Positions 8,276 through 16,668 are shown, counted from the stretch's first letter. The stretch is 64,000 nt of DNA from CAVXSP01 sp963764505 (GCA_963764505.1 CAVXSP010000001.1:1488001-1552000), one strand, 5' to 3'. Translations and numbers: made by a program. The notes: generated by a model not told the origin, from the letters alone.

Positions 8276-9040
8276 CTACGGCTCCGCCGAACGTGCTGAC
8301 GGGCGCTCGCCAGATGGTGCTGACGAGTCCGATTCCGGCGGTTCCGGTGGCTTTACGCTTGCGATATCGGCATCTCGGTGGGATGGGCGCTCTCGAGCCC
8401 CTTCGCTTCTCGGGCCGCGCTGAACGAATCGCCGCAGCAGGAGGAAAAGGACCACTGCGGCGGTGAGGGCGCCTGCGATGGAAGGGTAGTGCTCCTTGAG
8501 GGTCTCCGCGGCCCTGTCTCCGAGCTTCACCGCGAGGTACGCCTCTCCCAGGAAACGGATGAGGCGTCCGGCGAATACCGCCGCCACGAACCGCCGCCAG
8601 TCCATGCGGACCACCCCGGCGACGAGCACGAAGAACTTGGTGGGAAGCGGCGGGGGGCCGAGCATCGCCACCAGGAGGGCGAGGATGTCGTTCCGGCGGA
8701 ACTTCTCCTTGACCCGATCCTGCTTGTCCTTGGGAAAACGCGACATCATCGCGTCGCCCCTCGTGCGGGCGATGCGGTAGAGCACGAGGGACCCGAGAAC
8801 CGATCCCAGAGCGGCGACGACGGCGATAAGGAAGAGGTGCGCAGGACGCTGCCAGGAGAGCAGCATCACCACCAGGTCTGCTCCGCCGGGAAGGGGAACG
8901 CCCGCGGAATCCAGAAAGGAGATGAGGAAGAGCCCGGGAACCCCGAGCGTGAGCAGTTTGTTCTTGAGGGTTTCCAGGGTCACGGGAGCGGACACTGACG
9001 CCATCGGTCGAGAGCCATCTGCCTGTTCAGGAGCGTGCAT
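8276..9040 (-). CDS. DedA/VTT-domain membrane protein
   Basis: A DedA-family inner-membrane protein with about five hydrophobic segments. The family signature is clear: SFLDSAGVPLPGGADLVVMLL in the first third, G-rich transmembrane stretches, and MLGPPPLPTKFFVLVAGVVRM. DedA proteins move undecaprenyl phosphate or other lipids and support envelope integrity and proton homeostasis. The C-terminus is a charged tail rich in Pro, Ser and Glu. An ATG at 9040 is preferred; it overlaps the end of the AI-2E gene, suggesting coupling. A GTG at 9061 and an ATG at 9004 are alternatives. It is the last gene of the operon starting at the sigma-54 promoter near 12800. Confidence 0.85.
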   Translation of the reverse strand: MHAPEQADGSRPMASVSAPVTLETLKNKLLTLGVPGLFLISFLDSAGVPLPGGADLVVMLLSWQRPAHLFLIAVVAALGSVLGSLVLYRIARTRGDAMMSRFPKDKQDRVKEKFRRNDILALLVAMLGPPPLPTKFFVLVAGVVRMDWRRFVAAVFAGRLIRFLGEAYLAVKLGDRAAETLKEHYPSIAGALTAAVVLFLLLRRFVQRGPRSEGARERPSHRDADIASVKPPEPPESDSSAPSGERPSARSAEP

Positions 9041-10133
9041 CGACCGACTGTGTCTTGGCACCGCCGGACGGCGCTGTTTCGTCGCTCAAGACGTCCAAGA
9101 TCGCCCCAGCGATGGCAAAGAGCACAGGTCCCAGCACGATGCCTAACACGCCAAACACCTGCAGCCCGCCGAGCAGCGAGAAGAACATCACGAGCTCGCT
9201 CAGCCCGACGCGGCCGCCGACGAGCCTGGGTCTCAGGAAATTATCAACGGTGCTGATCACGGCCGCTCCAAACACGGCGAGGATGATTGCGCGCGTCCAA
9301 TGCCCGGTCGCGGCCAGGTATACGGCGCCGGGCGCCCAGACTCCAGCCGCACCGACCACTGGAAGCACACTCGTCACCACGGTGACCGTGCCCCAGAGCG
9401 CGGCCGATGGAATCCGGAGGATCCAGAATATCCCGCCGCACAGCGCACCCTGGACGACCGCGATGACGACGACGCCATACACGCTGCCGTAGATGACGTC
9501 GCGTACCCGAGTGAGTAACGCTTCGCTTCGTGCCCGTTCGAACGGAAGCAGATCGGGAATCCTGGCGACGATCCGGTCTCCGTCGCGGAACAGCAGAAAC
9601 ATCGCGAAGATGACGAAGACGAACGACACGACGGCGCCGGCCACGTTTTGCGCGGCCGCGAGTGTGTATCCAGCCACCACGCGCGTCAGCTCGCCCGCGT
9701 TCTGTCGGACCCACGCCACGATTTCGGCGCCATCGAGTCCCAGACGGTCGCTCAGCCACTCGTAGGCCTGCCGCAGCGGCGCCCAGGCGATGGGGCCGGT
9801 CTGGTCCGTGAACATCTGCTGCAGGCTGGCGCCCAGCGCCACGAATTGATCGACCGCCACAGCCGTGAGGAACAGGAGGGGAATGACGAAGGCCACCACC
9901 ACCATCACGCTGCAGACGAACGCGCTCAACGACACGCGTCCCGTCTTCCGCACGAGCCGCTGGTACACGGGCTGAAACGTGATCACCAAGACCGACGACC
10001 ACGCAATCACGTTCAGAAACGGTCTCACGATCAACAGACAGAAGTAGACGACCAGCCCGGTCGCGGCGAGGAATATTGTCCACTTGAGCGCACGCTGTGT
10101 GGACGTCGAGGGATGTTGTGAGGCGTCAGCCAT
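9027..10133 (-). CDS. AI-2E family transporter (UPF0118)
   Basis: A 368-aa membrane protein of the AI-2E family, named after TqsA; relatives include transporters of unrelated solutes. It has a pair of N-terminal spans (WTIFLAATGLVVYFCLLIVRPFL), a soluble middle domain, and a C-terminal group of spans with the typical GGLQVFGVLGIVLGPVLFA. The family roles are diverse, including efflux and Na+/H+ exchange, so the substrate should not be assumed. The ATG at 10133 has GAGGTGG upstream within the end of the preceding gene; a GTG at 10145 is possible. It is part of the DUF1269-to-DedA operon. Confidence 0.88.
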   Translation of the reverse strand: MADASQHPSTSTQRALKWTIFLAATGLVVYFCLLIVRPFLNVIAWSSVLVITFQPVYQRLVRKTGRVSLSAFVCSVMVVVAFVIPLLFLTAVAVDQFVALGASLQQMFTDQTGPIAWAPLRQAYEWLSDRLGLDGAEIVAWVRQNAGELTRVVAGYTLAAAQNVAGAVVSFVFVIFAMFLLFRDGDRIVARIPDLLPFERARSEALLTRVRDVIYGSVYGVVVIAVVQGALCGGIFWILRIPSAALWGTVTVVTSVLPVVGAAGVWAPGAVYLAATGHWTRAIILAVFGAAVISTVDNFLRPRLVGGRVGLSELVMFFSLLGGLQVFGVLGIVLGPVLFAIAGAILDVLSDETAPSGGAKTQSVDARS

Positions 10134-10146
10134 GCAGGTATCCACC

Positions 10147-11184
10147 TCAGCGACGCGGCGCGGACTGTTCGACGGAGCGCTTGATCGAGGCGAGCGCGCT
10201 CTCGAGCGACGAGCGCGTTTTGTCCACGACGGCCTTCCGGAGAATCGAGCCCTTGACGCCGGTCAACCCATCCTGCTCCGAACCTTTGAGCGTCAGCAGA
10301 TAGAACCCGTGCGGGGCGACTGTCACTCCGTCGTCGACGCACACGGACATGTCCAGCGCAGTATGGAAATAGTGCGTCGCGTAGAGCTGCTTGATCGCGA
10401 CGACGCCGAAGTCGCGGCCCTGCGAGCGGCCGCGATAGATGACGGAGTGATTCACCCGAATCGTGGGCTTCAGTCCGAACGACACCTTCTCCCAGTAGAA
10501 GAAGCTGTTGGCGCCGGCGATCTCGGCGTTCGGGTACTCGAGGAGGTAGCGGCGCAGCTCCGGCAGCACGTCGGGCAACGCCGAGGCACGGCCGATCATC
10601 GTCTCGAACTGACCGGCGATGCGTGCGGGATGGTCTTTGTCCCGATATTCGCCGAGCGCGTCGTTGCCGCCACCTCGATACGCTTGCACCAGTTGCAGCA
10701 CCCGCGCACGGGCGAGGGCGTTGGCCTGGTCCGCCGCATCCGGCCGCGACCAGTCCACGCCGTCGCGAAACGCCTGAATCGCGGTCGTCGGCAACTGCAC
10801 GTCGCACGAGCCTTCACGGCAGTTCTTGAGCGCCTTCACATCGTCCGGGTCGAACGCGAGCGCGCTGAGATCCGCGACCGTCGCGTTGTCGCGGATCTCG
10901 CTGATGCCCTGGTATCCCGGCGTACCGCTCAGCCGTCCGACGTCACGCGCGGCGTCGAGATACGTGTCGGGCGACCCGTCCACGTGCACCGCACCGAACA
11001 CATAGACCTCGGACGCAGTGCCCCACGAGAGCACCTTCGCGACCGGACGGCCCGCGTCGATGGCCGCGATCTGTTGCGACGTCAGCCCGAGGTCCGTGAA
11101 GATTGGCAACGGCACGCGTTGGACCGCATGAGCGACGGCGCCTGAAATCAGGCTGAGCGCGAGCAGCAGCGCGCGACGCTGCAT
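10147..11184 (-). CDS. Exported protein of unknown function
   Basis: A 345-aa protein with a signal peptide (MQRRALLLALSLISGAVAHA) and no other membrane span. I do not recognise a family. It holds a Cys pair (NCREGSC near residue 121) and a late segment, KQLYATHYFHTALDMSVCVDD, with aromatic and His residues. It looks like a globular periplasmic protein. GGAGGT sits just upstream of the ATG at 11184. Its place between HdeD and the AI-2E transporter, on the same strand with short gaps, implies it belongs to the envelope-stress operon. It is one of the more interesting unknowns of the locus. Confidence 0.7.
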   Translation of the reverse strand: MQRRALLLALSLISGAVAHAVQRVPLPIFTDLGLTSQQIAAIDAGRPVAKVLSWGTASEVYVFGAVHVDGSPDTYLDAARDVGRLSGTPGYQGISEIRDNATVADLSALAFDPDDVKALKNCREGSCDVQLPTTAIQAFRDGVDWSRPDAADQANALARARVLQLVQAYRGGGNDALGEYRDKDHPARIAGQFETMIGRASALPDVLPELRRYLLEYPNAEIAGANSFFYWEKVSFGLKPTIRVNHSVIYRGRSQGRDFGVVAIKQLYATHYFHTALDMSVCVDDGVTVAPHGFYLLTLKGSEQDGLTGVKGSILRKAVVDKTRSSLESALASIKRSVEQSAPRR

Positions 11185-11241
11185 GGGACCTCCAATGCAT
11201 TGCGGCTTCAGCAGAGCGACCGGCAATGCCGTCGCCTGCCG

Positions 11242-11799
11242 TTACGCCACGATCCGGCGCACGGCGACCGAGATCATCAGCCGCGTGATGCCGCTGAAGA
11301 ACATGCTGGCGCCGACGAGCGTGCCGATCGCCCAAAGCGAGCTGACCGGCCAGGCGCTCCCAATCATCGCGGCCAGCCCCAGCGTCACGATGCCGTCGAA
11401 CAGCAACCAGCCACTGCCCGGGAGCGGCCGCAGCTGAAACGACAGCACGAACTCCAGCACGCCCTCCAGCACCAGGTAGAATGCCAGCGCCAGAGTCAGC
11501 GACGCCAGGCCGGCGCCTGGCCGTGCGAGCAGGTAGACGCCGATCCCGCCGTAGAGAGTCCCGAGCAGAATCTCCCAGACGACGGCGCTGGGGCGGCCCG
11601 CCTGCCAGGCATACGCCAGGTGCAGGATGCCGCTGAAGATCAGCAGCCATCCAAAAAAGACCGTGACGGCCACGCCGGCAATCGCGGGTGAGAAGATCGC
11701 CAGCACACCAGCGGCGATCATCAGCACACTGAGCACGATCGACCACGTCGTCGCCTTGTGGATATCGCCGGTGATCGCGTTCGTCATCGAGTTCGCCAT
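11242..11799 (-). CDS. hdeD: HdeD family acid-resistance membrane protein (DUF308)
   Basis: A 185-aa protein with six predicted membrane helices arranged as three two-helix repeats, as in HdeD. Examples are LMIAAGVLAIFSPAIAGVAV, LLGTLYGGIGVYLLARPGAG and FDGIVTLGLAAMIGSAWPVS. HdeD-type proteins are linked to acid resistance in Escherichia coli, and variants occur in transmissible stress-tolerance islands together with FtsH. The molecular mechanism is not established. AAAGGAG precedes the ATG. It is the second gene of the operon starting with the DUF1269 gene, with a strong hairpin in the gap. Confidence 0.88.
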   Translation of the reverse strand: MANSMTNAITGDIHKATTWSIVLSVLMIAAGVLAIFSPAIAGVAVTVFFGWLLIFSGILHLAYAWQAGRPSAVVWEILLGTLYGGIGVYLLARPGAGLASLTLALAFYLVLEGVLEFVLSFQLRPLPGSGWLLFDGIVTLGLAAMIGSAWPVSSLWAIGTLVGASMFFSGITRLMISVAVRRIVA

Positions 11800-11841
11800 A
11801 ACATGCTCCTTTCATGATGTAGAGGTCGGCGAGCAGGCTCC

Positions 11842-11864
11842 GCACGGCGTTTTGCACGCCGTGC
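11842..11864. promoter_or_regulatory. Intercistronic hairpin between DUF1269 and hdeD
   Basis: GCACGGCG and CGCCGTGC pair perfectly over a 7-nt loop (TTTTGCA). Flanking CTCC/GGAG can extend the stem with a bulge. There is no U tract, so a processing or stabilising role, or partial attenuation, is more likely than full termination. Confidence 0.55.
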
Positions 11865-11886
11865 AGGGAGCCAGCATTTCATACGC

Positions 11887-12681
11887 TCAGCGGAGTGCGG
11901 ATTTCGTCAGTTCCCACGCCTGATGGAGCTTGTCCGATCGCTCGCGGTACTCGGCTCGGATCTCGGCCAGCCGCTTCTCGAGGCGTTGCTTCCGCTCATC
12001 CCGCGCGGTTTTCAGCTGTTGCTGCAAAGATTCGATCTTGGCTTCGCCTTCCCGCTTCACCGATTCGATGCGGGCTTTGAGCTCGTCCCGTTTGTCCTGA
12101 AGCTTGTGGCGTGTGTCCTCGATTCTCGCTTCGAGCCTGGCCTTCCGCTCCGCGGAGGCTTTCTTGAGTTCCGCCTCCAGCGCGGCCAACTCCTCGCGGT
12201 CCGCGGCGATTTGCTTTTCGTAGTAGGCGTCCTCGACCTCGATCCGATTGCGCCGGAATACGTGTCCGCCCAGCGCCTCCATCCGGGTGTCGATCGGCGC
12301 CTGCCAGTCCTCATCGACCTCCGTGATGACCGCGGTCTTTCCGGGGAGCAGATACTCCGACATCTCCTGCAGAAAGTCGTCGCTGATGCCGGCCCGAGCC
12401 AGGTCGAACGTTGCGCCGATCATCGTCCCGGTGCTCGCGCCGACCGCCACGCCGAGTGGCCCTCCGAGGATCCCGATGAGGCTTCCGGTGAGCAGACCGA
12501 AGAATGTCCCCTCCGGAACCTCACCGCCTTCTCGCACTGAGAGCTTTCCGCTCGCGTCCTTGGCAACGACTGCAGCCGAATACAACGTGATGCTGCCGTC
12601 TGCGTGCAGGTCGCGAAACGCACGCAATCCTTCGTACGCCTGTTGTTCCTCGTTGAATACGACTGCGACTACTTTGTCCAT
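11887..12681 (-). CDS. DUF1269-type protein with long C-terminal coiled coil
   Basis: A 264-aa protein. The first 150 residues match the DUF1269 pattern: a VVAVVFNEEQQAYEGLRAFRDL start, then a Gly-rich hydrophobic hairpin (GTFFGLLTGSLIGILGGPLG), then LLPGKTAVITEVDEDW. Residues from about 165 to 250 are a highly charged coiled coil rich in Lys, Glu, Arg and Gln. DUF1269 proteins are common in stress loci but have no defined activity; the Gly-rich helices may insert into membranes. GGAAGG precedes the ATG. It is the first gene of a five-gene operon driven by the sigma-54 promoter at 12791-12807. Confidence 0.82.
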   Translation of the reverse strand: MDKVVAVVFNEEQQAYEGLRAFRDLHADGSITLYSAAVVAKDASGKLSVREGGEVPEGTFFGLLTGSLIGILGGPLGVAVGASTGTMIGATFDLARAGISDDFLQEMSEYLLPGKTAVITEVDEDWQAPIDTRMEALGGHVFRRNRIEVEDAYYEKQIAADREELAALEAELKKASAERKARLEARIEDTRHKLQDKRDELKARIESVKREGEAKIESLQQQLKTARDERKQRLEKRLAEIRAEYRERSDKLHQAWELTKSALR

Positions 12682-12790
12682 AAGTGCCTTCCTTTCCTGG
12701 TGTGTTAACCGCCGCTCGTCAGCAGCTCATGCCGCCGCATGCTTCCGAGGCATGCGAATGTCGCATCACCTCGAGCGTCGTCATCAACAG

Positions 12791-12807
12791 AGCAAGCGTC
12801 GTTCCAA
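12791..12807 (-). promoter_or_regulatory. Sigma-54 promoter for the DUF1269-hdeD-AI-2E-dedA operon
   Basis: On the minus strand the sequence is TTGGAACGACGCTTGCT. The -24 GG and -12 GC are separated by exactly 10 nt, and the core TGGAACG-N4-TTGCT differs from the consensus TGGCACG-N4-TTGCW at one base. It lies about 110 nt before the DUF1269 start codon and 83 nt downstream of the conserved upstream element. Confidence 0.8.
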
Positions 12808-12888
12808 TGAGCCAACCGAACGGAGACCCTCGATCCCGTTGTCGTGCACCGGCTTCCACGGTGGTCGCGGCCGTGACGCGGTCGCGTG

Positions 12889-12909
12889 GTGACGAAATCA
12901 AGGCACGAG
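12889..12909 (-). promoter_or_regulatory. Upstream activator element, copy A
   Basis: The minus strand reads TCGTGCCTTGATTTCGTCAC (preceded by C). It is identical over 21 nt to copy C at 19961-19981 and nearly identical to copy B. GTG-N12-CAC gives it an imperfect dyad, as expected for a dimeric Fis-type HTH. It is 83 nt from the -24 GG of the sigma-54 promoter. Confidence 0.75.
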
Positions 12910-13055
12910 CCTCGCAGTCGTCGGCCTGCGTCACGTCGCGTTGCGTCCGACGAAGATCCTGAACTTGGCTCCGAGTGCGTCGATGGAAAGCCGTGGGCGA
13001 GAAGAAGATGTGCAGGTCATACCTTCGCGGGGCTGCGCCGACTGCGCGCCACCAT

Positions 13056-13697
13056 TCAACGGCGGCTCTGCCGTTCGAACAGGCGCGCGGTCAACATCCC
13101 GAAGAAGGCGCCGCCGACGTGCGCGGCGTACGCAATCCCCCCCGCATCTGCTTCCACCACCGCTCCTATTTGGTTCAGCATCTGGGTGACCAGCCACAGC
13201 CCAATCAAGACAACCGCAGGCACGTAGGAGACGTGAACGAACAACCCGAAGAACCACAGCACCTTGATGCGATCGCCGGGGTAGGTGACCAGAAACGCGC
13301 CCATGACGGCGGCAATCGCGCCGCTGGCCCCGAGCTGCGGGACGGTGGAGGCCGGATCGATGACGACCTGCGCCGCCGTCGCGGCGAGCCCGCCGAGGAG
13401 GTAGAACACGAGGAATCGCCCGCGGCCCATCGTGTCCTCGATCATCGGGGCGAACGCCGCGAGAAACACCATGTTGCTGATGATGTGCATCACGCCGCCG
13501 TGCAGGAACATCGCCGTGAATGGCGTCATCCATCCGTGCCCCCGCAGGAGTCCGGCCGGAACGACCGCCCATCGGATGATCGCCGCTTCGTCGCTGCCGA
13601 CTTCCCAGACGAATGCGAGCACGTTGACGGCGATCAGGCTGACGGTGACGACCGGAAATCGGACCGGCGTTCTCGAAGCGTCCCGGAGAGGAATCAT
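13056..13697 (-). CDS. Rhomboid family intramembrane serine protease
   Basis: A 213-aa protein with six membrane helices. The catalytic Ser is in GASG (Ser125), the catalytic His is in AAHVGG (His193), and the oxyanion-side HIISN (His71, Asn75) is present, so the protease should be active. Rhomboids cut transmembrane substrates inside the bilayer. GGAGA precedes the ATG. It follows the STAS gene on the same strand, 49 nt apart. Its presence next to FtsH and HdeD fits a membrane quality-control role. Confidence 0.9.
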   Translation of the reverse strand: MIPLRDASRTPVRFPVVTVSLIAVNVLAFVWEVGSDEAAIIRWAVVPAGLLRGHGWMTPFTAMFLHGGVMHIISNMVFLAAFAPMIEDTMGRGRFLVFYLLGGLAATAAQVVIDPASTVPQLGASGAIAAVMGAFLVTYPGDRIKVLWFFGLFVHVSYVPAVVLIGLWLVTQMLNQIGAVVEADAGGIAYAAHVGGAFFGMLTARLFERQSRR

Positions 13698-13746
13698 GGG
13701 CGCATCTCCGACGCGACCCCCGCAGCTGCGAATCTCGCCGGACGTT

Positions 13747-14046
13747 TCACCGCCGTCCTCCTTCCGCCGCGCGGAGACCCGGCTTCAAGCTGTCGATGAC
13801 ATATCGATTCATGCACCCGGCCACGACGAACTCGACGTCGTCGTCAGCCATTCGGTGCAGCAACCGTTCACCGTCCGGATCGATGAAGTCGACGTTCGAC
13901 AGCACCAGCGTCAGCTTCGCGGACGGCACGTCGTCCATGATGGAGCGCCAGTGCTGTTCCAGCACCGCCACCCATTCGCCGCCGAGTGTCCCGTGCAGGT
14001 CGAGTCTGTAGCGGTTTCCCTGCCGATCGGTGATCACCCGTAACAT
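13747..14046 (-). CDS. STAS-like domain protein
   Basis: A 99-aa protein with the alternating strands and helices of a STAS domain: YRLDLHGTLGGEWVAVLEQ, AKLTLVLSNVDFIDPDGERLL, then VEFVVAG. In place of the usual phosphorylatable Ser of anti-sigma-factor antagonists it has Asp-Pro-Asp after FID, so classical SpoIIAA-type switching is doubtful. It may be a small scaffold or sensor. It is probably the first gene of a two-gene unit with rhomboid, behind the weak sigma-54-type promoter at 14127-14143. Confidence 0.65.
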   Translation of the reverse strand: MLRVITDRQGNRYRLDLHGTLGGEWVAVLEQHWRSIMDDVPSAKLTLVLSNVDFIDPDGERLLHRMADDDVEFVVAGCMNRYVIDSLKPGLRAAEGGRR

Positions 14047-14126
14047 TGATGCGCTCTCGCCATAGGCGACGACGTCGCTGCGAACTGCGGCGCGTCGTCA
14101 TACTCGCGTCGTTCCAGTGACCCTGG

Positions 14127-14143
14127 CGGCAAGATCGATACCC
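14127..14143 (-). promoter_or_regulatory. Candidate sigma-54 promoter for STAS-rhomboid
   Basis: On the minus strand GG-TATCGATCTT-GC has exactly 10 nt between the -24 GG and -12 GC, and -12 is TTGC. The -24 side (GGGTAT) is a weaker match than in the other promoters. It lies 85 nt downstream of the degenerate upstream element at 14228-14248. Confidence 0.5.
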
Positions 14144-14227
14144 CGCCGCGAATGCCGGCCGTCAGCGGCATCTGCTTGTCCGTCAGGAGGTTGACGCCAG
14201 CCGTCGGCGGCACCGAACGGCTCCGCG

Positions 14228-14248
14228 GTGGCGAAATGAAGTCAGAGG
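14228..14248 (-). promoter_or_regulatory. Upstream activator element, degenerate copy D
   Basis: The plus strand reads GTGGCGAAATGAAGTCAGAG, matching the complement of the consensus at 15 of 21 positions. Orientation and spacing to the GG-N10-GC site agree with the three stronger copies. It sits in the 336-bp divergent gap (14047-14382) between the STAS and EBP genes, where I see nothing else certain. Confidence 0.45.
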
Positions 14249-14382
14249 TTTCCGGGACGTCACGCCGACCGGGGCGCGACGGTCACGTCGCTGGCACGAT
14301 CGCGGTGGGGAAGACTTTCGCGCTCGCGGGCGCCGGGCTTTGGGCTACGATGCAGTCCAGCAGTTGGCTCTGAGGTTATGTC

Positions 14383-16464
14383 GTGCCTCTCACACGTGTG
14401 ATCGACCCGATCGGTCGTAACACCCACCTTGGCCAGTTCCTGGCGCCGCTGGCTGTCTCTCTTCGAACGGTCGCCCACTTCGACGTGCTTGGCGTGGTCG
14501 TTCCGCATGACGGATGGAGAACCGCGCAGCTGAACTCCGTGCGCCTTGACGCGCCTGACGGCGCGTCAAGGGCGGCGGCGGTTCAGTCGATGGCCGTTGC
14601 GCCGCTCGATCAAGCGCGCTTGGCTGCCCTCGTCGAAGCGGGTTCTTCGGCGATAGTCCTCGACCGCCTTGACGAGCGCGCCGAATACGCGGATGTGATC
14701 GCCGCGTTACGCGGCTTTGGCCAGCAGTCGGCCTGTCTGCTGCCGCTCGCAACGGCGCTCGGCCCGGTGGGGCTGATCGCATTCGCGTCGTCGCACGAGG
14801 GGACGTACAGTCAGTGCGACACCAGCGTCTTGCGGTACATCGGCGCGCTGGTCGCCATGGCGATCGACAACGAACGCCATCAGCAAGAGGCGGTGGGGCG
14901 TGAGCGGCAGCTGCAGGCCGAGCGCGATCACTGGCGAACGCTGCTCGCGATGACCAACGCGGTCGTCACCCAGCGTGACGTCGCCGCGCTGCGTGCGGCC
15001 ATCGTGCCGAACGTCCGGCGGATCGTCCCGCACGATCACACGAACCTGTACCTCATCGACGAACAGCACCGGCTCGGACCTTTCGTGATTGATCCGAGCG
15101 CTTTGGTATGGCCCGACCACCTGGCGGCGCAGATCCGGCCCGATACGGCGCCATACAGCTCCTGGCTCGCTCCCTTCGATCGCGCCGTGGACGTGGACGT
15201 CACGCACGCGGACCCGACCGGATGGGAAGCGCTGCACGCGCACCTCGTGGCGTCGGGTGTGAACCGGATCTGCAACGCGCCGCTGGCGACACCCCACCGT
15301 GTGCTCGGGATCCTCTCGCTCGGCCGCCTGACGCCGACGCCGTTCACTAGCGAAGAGTTGGGCTGGGTCGCGCAGATCGCCGAGCAGATCGCCCTCGCGC
15401 TCGAGAATGCGCTCGCGTTCGGCGAGATTGCGTCTCTGAAGGATCGCCTTGCGCACGAGAACGTCTACCTGGAAGAGGAGATCCGCGGCGCCCAGCATTT
15501 CGGAGAGATCGTCGGCGAAAGCCGGGCGCTGAAACGCATCTTGAGCCAGGTGGCCACGGTGGCACCGACCGACGCCAGCGTACTGCTGCTCGGCGAGACC
15601 GGCACGGGCAAGGAGCTCATCGCGCGGGCGGTTCACGCCGCCGGTGATCGCCGGGGCCGGGCGCTCGTGACGGTGAACTGCGCCACCTCGCCCGCGGGGC
15701 TGCTCGAGAGCGAGTGGTTCGGCCACGAGCGTGGGGCGTTCACCGGAGCCCTGTCCCAGAAGATCGGTCGGTTCGAGCTGGCCCACCAGGGCACCTTGTT
15801 CCTCGACGAGATCGGTGACGTGCCGCTCGACCTGCAGTCGAAGCTGCTGCGCGCGCTTCAGCAGCGTGAAATCGAGCGTTTGGGAAGCACGCGAACCATT
15901 CGCGTCGACTTTCGGCTGATCGCTGCCACCAACCGCGGTCTCGAAGAGATGGTCGCCAGGCGGGAGTTCCGTTCGGACCTGTACTACCGGCTGAACGTCT
16001 TTCCAATCCGGATTCCGCCGCTGCGGGAACGCCGCGAGGACATTCCGCTGCTCGTCCGCTACTTCGCGCAGCGGTTCGCCAAGGGGCTGCGGCGGCCCAT
16101 CGAATCGGTCTCCCGCGAGAGCATGGAGATGCTCTGCCGATGGCCGTGGCCCGGCAATATCCGCGAGCTGCAGAACGTGATCGAGCGCGCGGTCATCCTG
16201 TCGCAGGGCACGGTGCTGACCGTACCCCGCTCGGAGTTCGAGTCGCCCTTGCCTTCGACGTCCTCGCCCGTGACGCTGGAGGACGCCGAACGCGACCACA
16301 TCCTGCGCGCACTCGAGCAGACCGGCTGGGTGATTGGCGGCGCCGGCGGTGCGGCCGCGCGACTTGGCCTCAAGCGTACGTCACTCGTTTCGACGATGCG
16401 GCGGCTGGGCATCGTCCGGCCAAAGCCACACGCGGGCGCGAGTCGCGACGCTCGCGCCCGCTGA
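14383..16464 (+). CDS. Sigma-54-dependent enhancer-binding protein, FhlA-like (GAF-AAA+-Fis)
   Basis: A 693-aa activator. Two GAF-like sensory regions occupy about residues 20-165 and 190-345, followed by a helical linker. The AAA+ domain has Walker A GETGTGKE (about 403-410), the sigma-54 contact loop GAFTGA (451-456), Walker B LFLDEIGD (about 472), and the RRLN-like sensor region DLYYRLNVFPI. A Fis-type HTH ends the protein (ILRALEQTGW, then AAARLGLKRTSLVSTMRRLGI). There is no receiver domain, so it responds to a small molecule or redox signal rather than a kinase. The start is a GTG at 14383 with GAGGT upstream. It is very probably the regulator of the surrounding locus. Confidence 0.9.
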   Translation: MPLTRVIDPIGRNTHLGQFLAPLAVSLRTVAHFDVLGVVVPHDGWRTAQLNSVRLDAPDGASRAAAVQSMAVAPLDQARLAALVEAGSSAIVLDRLDERAEYADVIAALRGFGQQSACLLPLATALGPVGLIAFASSHEGTYSQCDTSVLRYIGALVAMAIDNERHQQEAVGRERQLQAERDHWRTLLAMTNAVVTQRDVAALRAAIVPNVRRIVPHDHTNLYLIDEQHRLGPFVIDPSALVWPDHLAAQIRPDTAPYSSWLAPFDRAVDVDVTHADPTGWEALHAHLVASGVNRICNAPLATPHRVLGILSLGRLTPTPFTSEELGWVAQIAEQIALALENALAFGEIASLKDRLAHENVYLEEEIRGAQHFGEIVGESRALKRILSQVATVAPTDASVLLLGETGTGKELIARAVHAAGDRRGRALVTVNCATSPAGLLESEWFGHERGAFTGALSQKIGRFELAHQGTLFLDEIGDVPLDLQSKLLRALQQREIERLGSTRTIRVDFRLIAATNRGLEEMVARREFRSDLYYRLNVFPIRIPPLRERREDIPLLVRYFAQRFAKGLRRPIESVSRESMEMLCRWPWPGNIRELQNVIERAVILSQGTVLTVPRSEFESPLPSTSSPVTLEDAERDHILRALEQTGWVIGGAGGAAARLGLKRTSLVSTMRRLGIVRPKPHAGASRDARAR

Positions 16465-16548
16465 CGAGCGTCGGTCCCCCGGAATTCAAGAGGCTTTCGT
16501 GCAGGTTCGCCTCGGTCGTGAACCCCGCTCCCCGTGACGCGGAGAGAT

Positions 16549-16569
16549 CTCGTGCCTCTATTTCGTCAC
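16549..16569 (+). promoter_or_regulatory. Upstream activator element, copy B
   Basis: Reads TCGTGCCTCTATTTCGTCAC (preceded by C), two differences from copies A and C, followed by G so that CGTG-N12-CACG is a dyad. It is 84 nt upstream of the -24 GG of the promoter at 16652-16668. Confidence 0.75.
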
Positions 16570-16651
16570 GGTCGCACCGGTTCATCCATCGCCATGAGTC
16601 CACAACCTTGTGCACGAGAACGCGATACGTCCGTCTCCTTCAGGCTGCTTT

Positions 16652-16668
16652 CAGGAACGACACTTGCG
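16652..16668 (+). promoter_or_regulatory. Sigma-54 promoter for the coiled-coil/ftsH operon
   Basis: CAGGAACGACACTTGCG has -24 GG and -12 GC separated by 10 nt, with TTGC at -12. It is very similar to the promoter at 12791-12807, including a shared GTCTCC about 20 nt upstream. The start codon of the first gene is about 70 nt downstream. Confidence 0.78.

Noticed and set aside
12901..12916. GGCACGAGCCTCGC within activator element copy A as a plus-strand sigma-54 promoter
   Set aside because: GG-N10-GC is present, but it points into the 3' end of the rhomboid gene and the -12 part is not conserved in the other copies of the element.
12719..12934. 71-codon minus-strand frame with a hydrophobic segment upstream of DUF1269
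   Set aside because: It overlaps both the activator element and the sigma-54 promoter and has no RBS; conserved bases there follow promoter, not codon, spacing.
14286..14310. TGGCACG in the EBP upstream region as a sigma-54 promoter for the EBP gene
   Set aside because: The -24 is perfect but the position 10 nt on is GT, not GC, and no activator element is in the right orientation.
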